Source of the DNA: Actinomycetota bacterium
GTDB taxonomy: Bacteria > Actinomycetota > Acidimicrobiia > Acidimicrobiales > Ilumatobacteraceae
Length of the DNA stretch: 64,000 nucleotides
Direction of reading: 5' to 3'
Assembly (NCBI GenBank): GCA_016870215.1
Contig: VGCD01000007.1
Coordinates: 1-64,000, forward strand
The position numbers and the translations under genes are program-made. Below the pieces are notes generated by a model, which was given only the letters and a program-made list of their open reading frames with translations, did no database searches and was not told where the DNA came from. Shown in pieces: positions 7,881 through 16,512 of this stretch; within the stretch, counting starts at the first letter, position 1, and every line of letters starts with the position of its first letter.

Positions 7881-9655
7881 GCTCTGTGACCGTCAACGTT
7901 CTCGCCCACATCACAGTTCCCGCAGCCGATTTTCCAGAGCCGCTGCTGTACGTCCGGTCAGAGTCGATCACTCGTGATGGGGAAGCCCTGTCACTGTCTG
8001 CAGGTCAGCGCGCAACTTTTGACACGGCATTTGGGTTGTTTCCCGCAGGGCGCTGGCGTCGTTTGACCACGCTTTCAAATGTATCGGCTCGCGTTCATGT
8101 CGAAGGGCGAGCGCGCGTCAATCTGGTCGCCGTCTCTGGTGAGCGAGAAGACATCATCGATTCAGTCGAGGTCGACGGTGGCACGGCAATCGTGTCGCTG
8201 CCGAATCTTGATACGTCGTCGGTTGGCACGTTGTTTGTCACCGTCACAGCAATCGATGGTCGAGTTCTTGTACGCGGGGGAGAGTGGACCACGACCATGG
8301 CCCCCACGCGCAATGTCACTCTCGGAGTAGCAATCACAACGTTCAATCGACAGGAGTACGTGCTGAAGACCATCAGTCGTCTTGTTGAGTTGGAACGAAA
8401 CGTCGCCGAGTTGAGCGGTCGCTTGAAGGTGGTGGTCGTCGACAACGCACAGAATCTCAAGCCAGAGTTGGCTTCGGATGCGCCAGTGACGGTCATTCCA
8501 AACCCGAATCTTGGCGGTGCAGGTGGGTTTGCACGCGGAATCATGACGCTTCGCGACGGTGGCTGGGCAAGCCACATCGTTGTCATGGATGATGACATTC
8601 TCCTCGAGCCAGAGTCGGTAGTTCGGACTGTTTCGTTATTGTCGTATGCACGTTCGGCCGACTTGTGTGTGCACGGGGCGATGATGAGCGAAGAACAGCC
8701 GTGGATGCAGTTCGAAGCCGGAGCGAACTATGAGTTTCGCTCGGTGTATCCGTTGCGTGCGGTGGGTCGTCTCGACGACATGCGCGACCGCGCTGAGGTC
8801 ATCCCTGATGTGGCCGAGATCCCGTTCGATTACACGGCATGGTGGTTCACGGTGTTTCCCGTGCATCTAGCAAAAGAAAATCCGTTGCCGGTGTTCGTTC
8901 GCGGTGATGACGTGGCCTATGGCCTGATGCACACCGGAAAACACACCGTGACACTTCCGGGTGTAGTGGTGTGGCACGCAGATTTTGCGTTGAAGAACAA
9001 TCCGTCGTCGTTGTACTACGAGGTTCGTAATTTCGCACTCATCGACACGCTGGTGTTTGACGAACACAAGTGGTGGCATCTTGCGTGGCGATACCTCGGG
9101 TTCGGATTCCGCAATTTGTACTCACATCGTTATGCAAGTTGCGAATACATGGTGCGCGGCATGGAGCAATTCTTGGCAGGCCCGAAAGAATGGATGAAAA
9201 TCGATCATGCTGCATTGCATGACGATCTCCGTCGCGTGGCTGAAGAGAAGGCAATTCCGTTGACCGACGACCAACTTGCTCTTGGCTTTTCACCTCCTCG
9301 TCCGAAGATCATTCGCCTAGCTGGGTTTTTGCTGGCTGCACCGACCCTTGGGGGAAGCCTCATCCCGTCGTTCTTCCGCGCGCGACGCATGGGAGTGGCT
9401 CAAATTGATGTCCGAGCCGTGGGTCTGGCTATTCGCCACGATGACATTTTGTATCGACACCCGCGTCTGCCCGAGGGCTACATCTGCAGTCGTGACCGCG
9501 AGCGATTCAAACACTTACAAAAGCGTGTGTTCCGCTCAGCATGGGTGCTGATGCGTACATACCGACGTTTGAAGAAGGACTTCCGCGCGATGTACCCCCA
9601 GCTCGTCAGCGACGGGGCATGGCGGGAGCGCTTTGGCGCGACGCCAGGGGTGTAG
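7877..9655 (+). CDS. Galactofuranosyltransferase, GlfT2-like (GT2)
   Basis: A 592-residue glycosyltransferase resembling mycobacterial GlfT2: an N-terminal beta-rich domain (about 1-150), a GT-A domain starting at TLGVAITTFNR, the metal-binding MDDDI motif at about residue 237, the VFVRGDDVAYG acceptor loop, and a basic helical C-terminus. It should transfer Galf from UDP-Galf to a growing galactan. Start GTG 7877 overlaps the glf stop by 4 bases, and the supply of donor by glf supports the assignment. The last eleven codons, including the stop, are the first copy of a 33-bp tandem repeat, so the C-terminus may vary between strains. Confidence 0.88.
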   Translation: MSSVTVNVLAHITVPAADFPEPLLYVRSESITRDGEALSLSAGQRATFDTAFGLFPAGRWRRLTTLSNVSARVHVEGRARVNLVAVSGEREDIIDSVEVDGGTAIVSLPNLDTSSVGTLFVTVTAIDGRVLVRGGEWTTTMAPTRNVTLGVAITTFNRQEYVLKTISRLVELERNVAELSGRLKVVVVDNAQNLKPELASDAPVTVIPNPNLGGAGGFARGIMTLRDGGWASHIVVMDDDILLEPESVVRTVSLLSYARSADLCVHGAMMSEEQPWMQFEAGANYEFRSVYPLRAVGRLDDMRDRAEVIPDVAEIPFDYTAWWFTVFPVHLAKENPLPVFVRGDDVAYGLMHTGKHTVTLPGVVVWHADFALKNNPSSLYYEVRNFALIDTLVFDEHKWWHLAWRYLGFGFRNLYSHRYASCEYMVRGMEQFLAGPKEWMKIDHAALHDDLRRVAEEKAIPLTDDQLALGFSPPRPKIIRLAGFLLAAPTLGGSLIPSFFRARRMGVAQIDVRAVGLAIRHDDILYRHPRLPEGYICSRDRERFKHLQKRVFRSAWVLMRTYRRLKKDFRAMYPQLVSDGAWRERFGATPGV

Positions 9656-9738
9656 CGGGAGCGCTTTGGCGCGACGCCAGGGGTGTAGCGGGAGCGCTTT
9701 GGCGCGACGCCAGGGGTGTAGCGGGAGCGCTTTGGCGC
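9622..9738. repeat. 33-bp tandem repeat, 3.5 copies, between convergent genes
   Basis: Three identical 33-bp units (9622-9654, 9655-9687, 9688-9720) and an 18-bp partial copy (9721-9738). Each unit carries TGGCG-CGA-CGCCA, which can fold into a 5-bp stem. The first copy is the coding end of the galactofuranosyltransferase. Because 33 is divisible by three, each later copy repeats the same C-terminal residues and TAG stop. The partial copy ends at the stop codon of the convergent SpoIID gene. No further copies were noticed in the window. Confidence 0.95.
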
Positions 9739-12108
9739 TTAGGTACGAGCAGCGGTGGCGGTGAGCACTGCCCACGTCGTGCCATCAACCACTCCGGTGA
9801 CTGGCAACTGAGCACGCTGTTGAAAGGTACGCACAAGGGTGGCAGTTGCCTTGGAGTACGAATTGGTTGATGCGACCTTCCGTTTCAACACTTTTGCCAA
9901 AGCCTGGTGAATGGTGCGCACAGATGGATGAACCGATCCTGTTGACAAGGTCGTGGTCTTCGGGTCGGTTGCCAGTCCGAGCAACTCCCACGTCGCCCGA
10001 TCGACTTGGCCTGTCACAGTCCACGAACGTCCGGTCTGTAGCGCTCTGACGGCGCGAATGGTCGCCGCACCATAGACGCCGTCGATGCGGAGCGCTTTCT
10101 TCTTCTTGAGGCCAAGCGTGGCGTTCAGTGAGCGCTGCAGAGACTTCACCATTGTTCCGGCATGACCTTTAGCAAGTGGCAGTCCCGGAAGCAAAGCTGC
10201 GGGTGCTGCAGTGGTGGGAAGTAACCCTTGCTGGCGTAATGAGTCGAGTTGGGTTCGCAACCACCAGACGTATTCGGTTCTGCCAGTTGTCGTGAGGTGG
10301 ACTTTCGACGAATCAAACCAGCGAGTCTTGCTTGCATCGGCACTTGCTGCATTCCAGTCGAGAACTGTCACGTTTGAGTTAGCCGCAGCAACTGCGGTGA
10401 GAACGTCGTTGCTTCGTCGATATGACCTGTTGGTGGAGCGAGTTGACATGTTGACAAACACAATCCTCGGTACACCCTTTGCAACAAGCGCGGACAATAG
10501 CTGTTGAACTTCGGTGTCGTACGTGGCTGGGTCGTCGTTGTATCCAAGCGCGATAAGGGCAATCGCCGGGGTCTCAGATGCATTGACAACTGTGACTCCG
10601 TCAGTGCAGGTGGTGCCGATAATGCCCCGACCCGTGCAAGCCTGGAAGTTCACATTGGGGTACGCGATCGTGATGAGATTGGCGAATTCGGCGGCAATGC
10701 TGAGGCCGGTGGAGTCACTCACGAACAAGATGGATCCGACGATTGGGTCAGTTGGTTCCGCTCCGTACACCGCAGTCGTGTCGAACCACGGCGAATTCAA
10801 GTCCCAGTCACTGTCGAATTGACCAGCGGTGCGCGTGACAACTCCGGCAGTGCCGGTGATGGTGACCTTTGTTGCGTACCCTCCGAAATCACCACCTGCG
10901 CCGTCGTGGTCCGTGGCAATCGCAGTGAAAATTCCGATTGCTGGGTATTTCGCCTGCAACTTCGCTGCCGACAGTGAGCGACTCCAGTCCTTCAGCGTGG
11001 CGTTGGCGGCGATGTCGCCATCGTCGACGCGTGCTGCTATCGGACTTCCCGCAGTACGTCCGCCATTTGATGACGTGTATTCACTGCGAAAAACGGCACC
11101 TTGAGCGGTGCGAAGTATGACGCCGGCCGTCTCGGCAACTGCAAGGTTTGTGTTGTTCTCTTCGATGACTTTCGTGGTGCCGCCAATGTCTCGTAATGCA
11201 GCGCCGCCATACACCTGGCAACTCATCGAGTCGCAAGTCTTTGCGTAGCTGTAGCGGCTCTCTGACAAGCCATAGCTTCGGGCCGCGACTGCTTGCGCTC
11301 GCAGAGCGTTCATGCCCGCCCGATTAGCGGTATCGCCCCAACTTGCTGACATCTCGCGAGGCACGACACCGCGCACATAGCTGTCAATGTCGACTGCATT
11401 GACGGTGCGATTCGACTTCGCAGTGTCGTTTACCGCGCGAATGACCCCTCGGTAGTAACGCACTCGACCCTTCGGATACGAAGTCGACGAAGGTTCACAC
11501 ACTCCGAGTAAGTCGATGGGTGATACTGCTGTCGGTGCGGCAGAATTCGCTGCTCGGAATGTGATGGGGCCGGCAATGTCATTGCCAATGAGTGTGAACC
11601 CACTTGGTTCACCGCTCGCTGATGGACACGTGGCAGTTGTGGAACCCCAGATGTCGTAGATGTTGTCGCCAACCTCGCGAGCAAGGAGCGATGCGTAACT
11701 CTTTGCCGCTGGGTCGGCTTCCCACTGAGCCGTGGAGTTGTCGGACTGAACCGCGGTCTGGCTGTTGTCGAGAGTTTGCAGGCGAACTGTCATGAGGTTC
11801 GAAGGCAAGAGAACTTTGTCTGCATCCGCGATTGTCGACGTCGTGTTGCCAGTGCCGCCGTAATAGAAGTCGAGAATCTCCTGCCAGGTCTTGTTGTAGA
11901 TGCTTGCCCAGCCGTAGGCCCCGTACTGACTCATGCCGCGACCATGACCAAAACCGTGGCCACGAATGATGATGGCGAGTGGCGGAAGAGTCGCTGCTCG
12001 AGTGAAGTCCGGCGTAATTGAAAAGGTGGCGGACACAGCGGCAACCATGAGCATCGCTATGTGTCGCACAATGCGACGTGTACCGGCAGAGCGGGGGGGT
12101 CGCCTCAC
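9739..12108 (-). CDS. Exported SpoIID/LytB-SGNH-peptidoglycan-binding protein
   Basis: A 789-residue secreted protein. A signal peptide (basic start, then AMLMVAAVSATFS) precedes a SpoIID/LytB domain (about residues 45-440; GHGFGHGRGMSQYGA near 50-63). A region at about 458-620 resembles an SGNH hydrolase (SDSTG, GYND, VHLTTTGR), and two PG_binding_1 repeats follow at about 648-710 and 725-787. SpoIID is a lytic transglycosylase on denuded glycan in spore formers; here a wall-remodelling role is inferred. GTG 12108 is chosen because it follows the upstream gene's stop by 10 nt; longer starts would overlap that gene. Confidence 0.85.
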   Translation of the reverse strand: MRRPPRSAGTRRIVRHIAMLMVAAVSATFSITPDFTRAATLPPLAIIIRGHGFGHGRGMSQYGAYGWASIYNKTWQEILDFYYGGTGNTTSTIADADKVLLPSNLMTVRLQTLDNSQTAVQSDNSTAQWEADPAAKSYASLLAREVGDNIYDIWGSTTATCPSASGEPSGFTLIGNDIAGPITFRAANSAAPTAVSPIDLLGVCEPSSTSYPKGRVRYYRGVIRAVNDTAKSNRTVNAVDIDSYVRGVVPREMSASWGDTANRAGMNALRAQAVAARSYGLSESRYSYAKTCDSMSCQVYGGAALRDIGGTTKVIEENNTNLAVAETAGVILRTAQGAVFRSEYTSSNGGRTAGSPIAARVDDGDIAANATLKDWSRSLSAAKLQAKYPAIGIFTAIATDHDGAGGDFGGYATKVTITGTAGVVTRTAGQFDSDWDLNSPWFDTTAVYGAEPTDPIVGSILFVSDSTGLSIAAEFANLITIAYPNVNFQACTGRGIIGTTCTDGVTVVNASETPAIALIALGYNDDPATYDTEVQQLLSALVAKGVPRIVFVNMSTRSTNRSYRRSNDVLTAVAAANSNVTVLDWNAASADASKTRWFDSSKVHLTTTGRTEYVWWLRTQLDSLRQQGLLPTTAAPAALLPGLPLAKGHAGTMVKSLQRSLNATLGLKKKKALRIDGVYGAATIRAVRALQTGRSWTVTGQVDRATWELLGLATDPKTTTLSTGSVHPSVRTIHQALAKVLKRKVASTNSYSKATATLVRTFQQRAQLPVTGVVDGTTWAVLTATAART

Positions 12109-12118
12109 TTCGACAACG

Positions 12119-13009
12119 CTAGGGGGTTTCAGCCACCTTAGGGCGGCGATCGATGACATCGCGTTCCTGAATGGCAACCCCGACAAGCACCAGCACCATT
12201 CCAAGCAAGTCAGTTCGGGTCGGAGTCTGGTCGAGAAATACGAACCCGAACACGGCCGCGGTCACTGGAAGAAGTGACAACATCACGGAAAAACGACGTA
12301 TCGGAATTCGTCGCATCACTGCCTGATCGATGCCGTAACCAATTGCACTTGACGACGCACCAACGAGCACACATGCTGCGAGCAGCCAGGGAGTGGTGAG
12401 GACAGTGCCCGCATCACCCACTCCGAACGGTGCTATCACGAGTGCACCGAACACTAAGCCCACGCCGAGTCCGTTCACTCCACGATCTGTCTGTGCGACG
12501 CGTGATCCGAGAACGATATATCCAGCCCACATCGCTGAGGCAATGAGTAGAAAGAACAGGCCCAGGGGTTCGTCGGCCAATTCCACGCCGCCCAGAACAA
12601 CAACGCCACCTGCAGCCAGTACGAGTGCTGCAAAATTGCGTGCGGTCTTCGTTCGCAATGCAGCAACTGCGATTGGTCCGATGAATTCGATTGTGACACT
12701 CTTGCCAAGTGGCAGTCGGTCAATTGCTAAATAGAACGTCAAGTTCATGAGCGCAGTGGCAATTCCGAAACTTGCAGCTGCATAGACGTCGTGTTTGGTC
12801 CATGGTGAGTGATTGCTTCGCAGCGAGAACAGCATCAGCAGCCCCGCAGCAGATATCACTCGGAACAACGCAATGGTCGGCGGTGATGCATCGTCGAAGA
12901 GTCGAACGGCAACAACGGCGCCCGTGTACTGCGCAGCTGCAGACAGCAGGAAGAAGATCTCGGCAGGCGCAGATTCGATGAATCGGGCCGACCGGGTGTC
13001 GGTGGCCAA
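12119..13009 (-). CDS. EamA/RhtA-type drug/metabolite exporter
   Basis: An integral membrane protein of about 296 residues with ten predicted hydrophobic segments arranged as two EamA repeats. Conserved pieces include GAVVAVRLF, NLTFYLAIDRLPLG and a C-terminal LLPVTAAVFGFVFLDQ, as in RhtA threonine/homoserine exporters. The substrate is unknown. The start is uncertain: TTG at 13009 begins 2 nt after the aldolase stop, whereas the ATG at 13075 would overlap that gene by 64 bases. Neither has a ribosome site. It is probably cotranscribed with the aldolase gene upstream. Confidence 0.85.
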   Translation of the reverse strand: MATDTRSARFIESAPAEIFFLLSAAAQYTGAVVAVRLFDDASPPTIALFRVISAAGLLMLFSLRSNHSPWTKHDVYAAASFGIATALMNLTFYLAIDRLPLGKSVTIEFIGPIAVAALRTKTARNFAALVLAAGGVVVLGGVELADEPLGLFFLLIASAMWAGYIVLGSRVAQTDRGVNGLGVGLVFGALVIAPFGVGDAGTVLTTPWLLAACVLVGASSSAIGYGIDQAVMRRIPIRRFSVMLSLLPVTAAVFGFVFLDQTPTRTDLLGMVLVLVGVAIQERDVIDRRPKVAETP

Positions 13010-13011
13010 CG

Positions 13012-13830
13012 TCAGTCGAACAAGTCGGGGTCGGTGCGGCAGATCTCTTGCCAAAGGGGCTGGAAGTGCAGCCACGAGACAATTGAGTTACCGGCATTTT
13101 CACGCGTGTACTTGGCGGACTCGTGCGGAATCAACTTAGGAGTACCCACTGATTCAGCCAGAATCTGCGCTTGACAGGTGCGTTCCATTGAGATGAAGAG
13201 GAACGCAGCCTCGTCGACAGTCTGACCGCTGGTGAAGATGCCATGGTTTTGGTGAATCGCTGCACGGACGCCAACGAACTTCGATGCCAGTTCCTTGCCC
13301 GCATCGACATCGAACACAACGGCACCGCCTTGCTCGCTGATGACGACATGGTCTTCGTAGAAATAACACGCATCTTGGGTGATGGGGTCAAGTGAGCGAC
13401 CGAGAGATGACCACGCCTTGCCATGAACTGAGTGTGAGTGAGCTGCAGCAATAACGTCAGGTCGGGCTTCGTGAATGGCGGAGTGAATGACAAATGCTGC
13501 GCGGTTGACAGGACGGCGTCCGTAGACGATGTCGCCATGATGGTCGACGAGGATGAGGTCGCTCACCGTCATGTGACGAAACGACAGACCGAGTGGATTC
13601 ACCCAGAACAAGTCAGGGAATTCTGGGTCGCGAACCGTGATGTGTCCGGCGACGCCCTCCGCAAACCCCAGTCGACCAAAAATGCGAAGTGCGCCAGCAA
13701 GTTTTTCTTTCCGGTGCCGACGCTCGTCTTCCACGTTGTCGAAGACGGGAGGGAAAGACCACTCCACTTCTTTCTTGGTGAGTTCGACACCGTCGATAGA
13801 GCGGGTCGGGGCATCAGGTGCGATCGTCAT
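13012..13830 (-). CDS. Class II aldolase/adducin-family protein
   Basis: A 272-residue protein of the class II aldolase/adducin fold. The zinc ligands are likely the histidines in HSHSVHG and in HQNHG, and the glycine-rich GVAGHITVRDP loop is typical of the fold. The acidic catalytic residue and the phosphate-binding site of fuculose-phosphate aldolases are not clearly preserved, so the reaction (aldol cleavage, or decarboxylation/epimerisation) cannot be named. The start ATG 13830 lies 7 nt behind a TAGCGT hexamer, which favours it over the GTG at 13839. Confidence 0.85.
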   Translation of the reverse strand: MTIAPDAPTRSIDGVELTKKEVEWSFPPVFDNVEDERRHRKEKLAGALRIFGRLGFAEGVAGHITVRDPEFPDLFWVNPLGLSFRHMTVSDLILVDHHGDIVYGRRPVNRAAFVIHSAIHEARPDVIAAAHSHSVHGKAWSSLGRSLDPITQDACYFYEDHVVISEQGGAVVFDVDAGKELASKFVGVRAAIHQNHGIFTSGQTVDEAAFLFISMERTCQAQILAESVGTPKLIPHESAKYTRENAGNSIVSWLHFQPLWQEICRTDPDLFD

Positions 13831-13837
13831 GGGAACC

Positions 13838-13843
13838 ACGCTA
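13838..13843 (-). promoter_or_regulatory. Predicted -10 hexamer, class II aldolase gene
   Basis: TAGCGT on the minus strand, 7 nt before the ATG at 13830, fits a leaderless start. It faces the RidA promoter 15 bp away. Confidence 0.45.
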
Positions 13844-13858
13844 GTGGGTGTCCAGACC

Positions 13859-13864
13859 TAGTGT
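13859..13864 (+). promoter_or_regulatory. Predicted -10 hexamer, RidA gene
   Basis: TAGTGT lies 6 nt before the GTG at 13871, with no ribosome-binding site in between. Confidence 0.45.
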
Positions 13865-13870
13865 TGCGGT

Positions 13871-14293
13871 GTGGCCACGTCTAAGAATCAAGCTGTTACG
13901 CGAACGGAATTGTCGCCAGCAACGATGGCGCCACCAGCGGCAAAGTATGCCCACGGTGTGCATGTCGCCGGGGCAAATGATGTGGTGTTTACTTCCGGTG
14001 TGGTGCCGGTGCGACGCGACGGCACTGTTCCTGAGCGCATTGAGGATCAAGCACGACTCGTATGGCAGAACATCTCGGCAATATTGGCGGAGGCAAAGTT
14101 GTCCGTTGCTGACATTGTGAGTGTCACCACATATGTGGTGAGCGCAGACGAACTGAGTGAACAACTCGCCCTTGTGATGGCGGAACGAGACAGAGCATTG
14201 GGCGATGTCCGTGCGGCAAGCACTTTGGTGACAGTTCCAGCCCTGGCTCAGTCGGCATGGAAGGTGGAGATTGCGGTCATCGCTGCACGTTGA
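13871..14293 (+). CDS. RidA (YjgF/YER057c/UK114) family protein
   Basis: A 140-residue single-domain RidA-like protein: an ANDVVFTSGVVPV strand, a central helix (QARLVWQNISAILAEA) and VTTYVV, ending in VPALAQSAWKVEIAVIA. Canonical RidA enzymes deaminate reactive enamines/imines using an Arg in a C-terminal RxxVEV-type motif. Here the equivalent is SAWKVEI with no Arg, so it belongs to a divergent Rid subfamily and the activity is uncertain. The GTG start is supported by the upstream TAGTGT. It is divergent from the aldolase gene. Confidence 0.85.
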   Translation: MATSKNQAVTRTELSPATMAPPAAKYAHGVHVAGANDVVFTSGVVPVRRDGTVPERIEDQARLVWQNISAILAEAKLSVADIVSVTTYVVSADELSEQLALVMAERDRALGDVRAASTLVTVPALAQSAWKVEIAVIAAR

Positions 14294-14326
14294 CGCCTCC
14301 ATTGGGGAACAAGTACGTCTCTCCCT

Positions 14327-14332
14327 TAGCCT
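14327..14332 (+). promoter_or_regulatory. Predicted -10 hexamer, methylmalonyl-CoA mutase gene
   Basis: TAGCCT lies 6 nt before the ATG at 14339, a leaderless arrangement. Confidence 0.45.
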
Positions 14333-14338
14333 TGCCTC

Positions 14339-15919
14339 ATGGCTGACGAGAAGCGAACAGATTCGGGCATACCCATCGCCGAGTTGTACACGGCTGATGC
14401 ACTCACGGGTTGGGATCCGGCGCAGAAGTTAGGTACCCCAGGAATGGCGCCGTACACGCGTGGCGTGTACCCCACGATGTATCGCGGGAAATTGTGGACC
14501 ATGCGCCAATACGCCGGTTTTGGAACTGCTGAATCCACCAATGAACGATTCAAGTTCTTGTTGCAGGCCGGCCAGACCGGTTTGTCGTGCGCCTTCGACC
14601 TTCCCACGCAAATGGGTTACGACAGCGACCACCCGCGGGCCGAAGGCGAAGTTGGAAAGGTCGGTGTGGCAATCGATTCACTCGCCGACATGAGACTGTT
14701 GCTCGCGGATTTACCACTCGACAAAGTGTCGACATCAATGACCATCAACTCGACAGCAGCAATTCTGTTGCTCATGTACGAATTGGTTGCGGAAGAGCAG
14801 GGCGTTCCAGCTTCAGCAATCAGCGGCACCATTCAGAATGACTTGTTGAAGGAATACATCGCGCGTGGCACATACGTGTATCCACCACGGCCCTCCATGC
14901 GAGTCATCACCGATATTTTTGCGTACTGCTCTCAGCACGTTCCGAAGTGGAACACGATTTCAATTTCCGGTTATCACATTCGTGAAGCAGGCTCGACAGC
15001 AGTGCAGGAAATTGCATTCACGCTTGCCAACGCGATTGCGTATGTGCAAGCAGCCATTGATGCTGGCCTCGATGTCGACGACTTCGCTCCACGGTTGTCT
15101 TTCTTCTGGAACGGACACAACAACTTCTTCGAAGAAGTGGCAAAGTTCCGGGCAAGTCGCCGCATGTGGTATCGCATCATGACCGAACGCTTCGGCGCAA
15201 AAAAGGAAGCCAGCAAATTGTTGAGGTTCCACACCCAAACGGGCGGAAGCACCCTCACGGCACAGCAACCACTGAACAATGTGGTTCGCGTGGCGGTGCA
15301 ATCCCTCGCAGCAGTTCTCGGCGGCACTCAAAGCCTTCACACGAACGGCTACGACGAAGCTCTCGGACTACCTACCGAAGAGGCGGCCCGTATCGCTCTT
15401 CGAACCCAGCAAGTCATCGGCTATGAAAGTGGTGTCGCCGACACCCCTGATCCGCTCGCAGGTTCGTACTTCATCGAGTCGTTGACCGACGAAGTCGAGC
15501 GCCTCGCGTGGCAGTACATCGAGCGCATCGACGACATGGGCGGGGCTGTTGAGGCCATCGAAGCTGCGTATCAGATGGACGAGATCGAGCAATCCGCCTA
15601 TGAGTACACCAAGTCAATTGATGATGACGAGCGTGTCATTGTCGGTGTCAACAAGTTCACGGTCGACGATGAGCCAGAACCGAATGTGTTCCCCATTGAC
15701 CCGAGTTTGCAGACCAACCAAATCGCGCGTCTCAAGGCCTACAAGGCGAATCGCGACCAGGCAAAGGTGCAATCAACGCTGGATGATGTGCGAACAGCTG
15801 CACGTGGTACTCAGAACTTGTTGTACCCCATGAAGGAAGCACTTCGTGCAGGTGCGACGCTTGGCGAAGTCAGCGACGCGCTACGCGACGTGTTCGGTAC
15901 GTTCCAGCCAGGACGCTGA
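14339..15919 (+). CDS. Methylmalonyl-CoA mutase family, large (substrate-binding) subunit
   Basis: A 526-residue TIM-barrel domain of B12-dependent acyl-CoA mutases, with no cobalamin-binding domain, so it needs a separate small subunit that is not seen here. Residues that set specificity can be read off. Tyr58 in TMRQYAGF matches Tyr89 of Propionibacterium methylmalonyl-CoA mutase, Arg176 in KEYIARGTY matches Arg207, and His213 in SGYHIREAG matches His244. The spacings (118 and 37) are identical. Isobutyryl-CoA mutase (Phe, Gln) and 2-hydroxyisobutyryl-CoA mutase (Ile) differ at these positions, so methylmalonyl/succinyl-CoA is the predicted pair. Confidence 0.92.
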   Translation: MADEKRTDSGIPIAELYTADALTGWDPAQKLGTPGMAPYTRGVYPTMYRGKLWTMRQYAGFGTAESTNERFKFLLQAGQTGLSCAFDLPTQMGYDSDHPRAEGEVGKVGVAIDSLADMRLLLADLPLDKVSTSMTINSTAAILLLMYELVAEEQGVPASAISGTIQNDLLKEYIARGTYVYPPRPSMRVITDIFAYCSQHVPKWNTISISGYHIREAGSTAVQEIAFTLANAIAYVQAAIDAGLDVDDFAPRLSFFWNGHNNFFEEVAKFRASRRMWYRIMTERFGAKKEASKLLRFHTQTGGSTLTAQQPLNNVVRVAVQSLAAVLGGTQSLHTNGYDEALGLPTEEAARIALRTQQVIGYESGVADTPDPLAGSYFIESLTDEVERLAWQYIERIDDMGGAVEAIEAAYQMDEIEQSAYEYTKSIDDDERVIVGVNKFTVDDEPEPNVFPIDPSLQTNQIARLKAYKANRDQAKVQSTLDDVRTAARGTQNLLYPMKEALRAGATLGEVSDALRDVFGTFQPGR

Positions 15920-15930
15920 TTCGTCCATAG

Positions 15931-15947
15931 TCACCTTCAAAAGGTGA
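15931..15947. terminator. Hairpin between convergent genes
   Basis: Perfect inverted repeat TCACCTT-CAA-AAGGTGA (7-bp stem, 3-nt loop) in the 31-bp gap between the mutase and nitroreductase stops. Without a U-tract it may be a bidirectional terminator or an RNA-stabilising hairpin. Confidence 0.5.
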
Positions 15948-15950
15948 GTG

Positions 15951-16505
15951 TCAGTCAAACCACGTCAGGGGTGTCGGCGGTCGCACCGGCTGTTCAACTT
16001 CACCGCTCGGGTGTCCGAGGTACACCAAACCGATGACCTCGACATCGTCATCGAATGAGCAGAGTTTGTTGATTGCGTCATTGGCACCGTCTGCGGGTGA
16101 GCCCCACAGGGCGGCAAGGCCATGTGCTTCGGCAAGTAGCAACAGGTTCTGTACGCCAGCCGCGACGGCGTATTGGTTTTCCCGCGTGCGTTGATCTGAG
16201 TCACCTCGGGCGACGCCGACAACAATGATGTGAGGTGCTCGCAGATATTTGCCGCGCGTCTTCTGTACCTTCACTTCGTTTTCGTTCTGCGCTGCCATCA
16301 CGTTTGCGATGGTGTCTCCGAGTGCATGGCGGGACTCGCCGCTCATGATTGCGATACGCGCAGGCCAGGTGCGCTTGTGGTTCGGGGCCCACATGATTGC
16401 GTCGCACAGCTCTTGTAGGACATCACGCGATACAACGCTCGTCGGGTTGATCTGCAGATTGCTACGGCGGCGACGAATATGTGCGGCGAGCTCGAGTGGT
16501 TCCAC
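15951..16505 (-). CDS. Nitroreductase-family flavoprotein
   Basis: A 184-residue nitroreductase-fold protein. An RRRRSNLQINP start would bind the FMN phosphate, WAPNHKRTWPARI matches the family's ApNxxxxxPW-type stretch, and QNLLLLAEAHGLAALWGSP is the hallmark GLGxxW-like segment. It should bind FMN and use NAD(P)H; the substrate is unknown. The GTG at 16505 is chosen because it lies 7 nt behind the dapD stop, whereas the open frame continues far into dapD. It is last in the lysS-dapD transcript. Confidence 0.88.
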   Translation of the reverse strand: MEPLELAAHIRRRRSNLQINPTSVVSRDVLQELCDAIMWAPNHKRTWPARIAIMSGESRHALGDTIANVMAAQNENEVKVQKTRGKYLRAPHIIVVGVARGDSDQRTRENQYAVAAGVQNLLLLAEAHGLAALWGSPADGANDAINKLCSFDDDVEVIGLVYLGHPSGEVEQPVRPPTPLTWFD

Positions 16506-16512
16506 GGTGTGG

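Noticed and set aside
9622-9738. CRISPR-like repeat array
   Set aside because: The units are contiguous with no spacers, and no cas genes are present; it is a simple tandem repeat.
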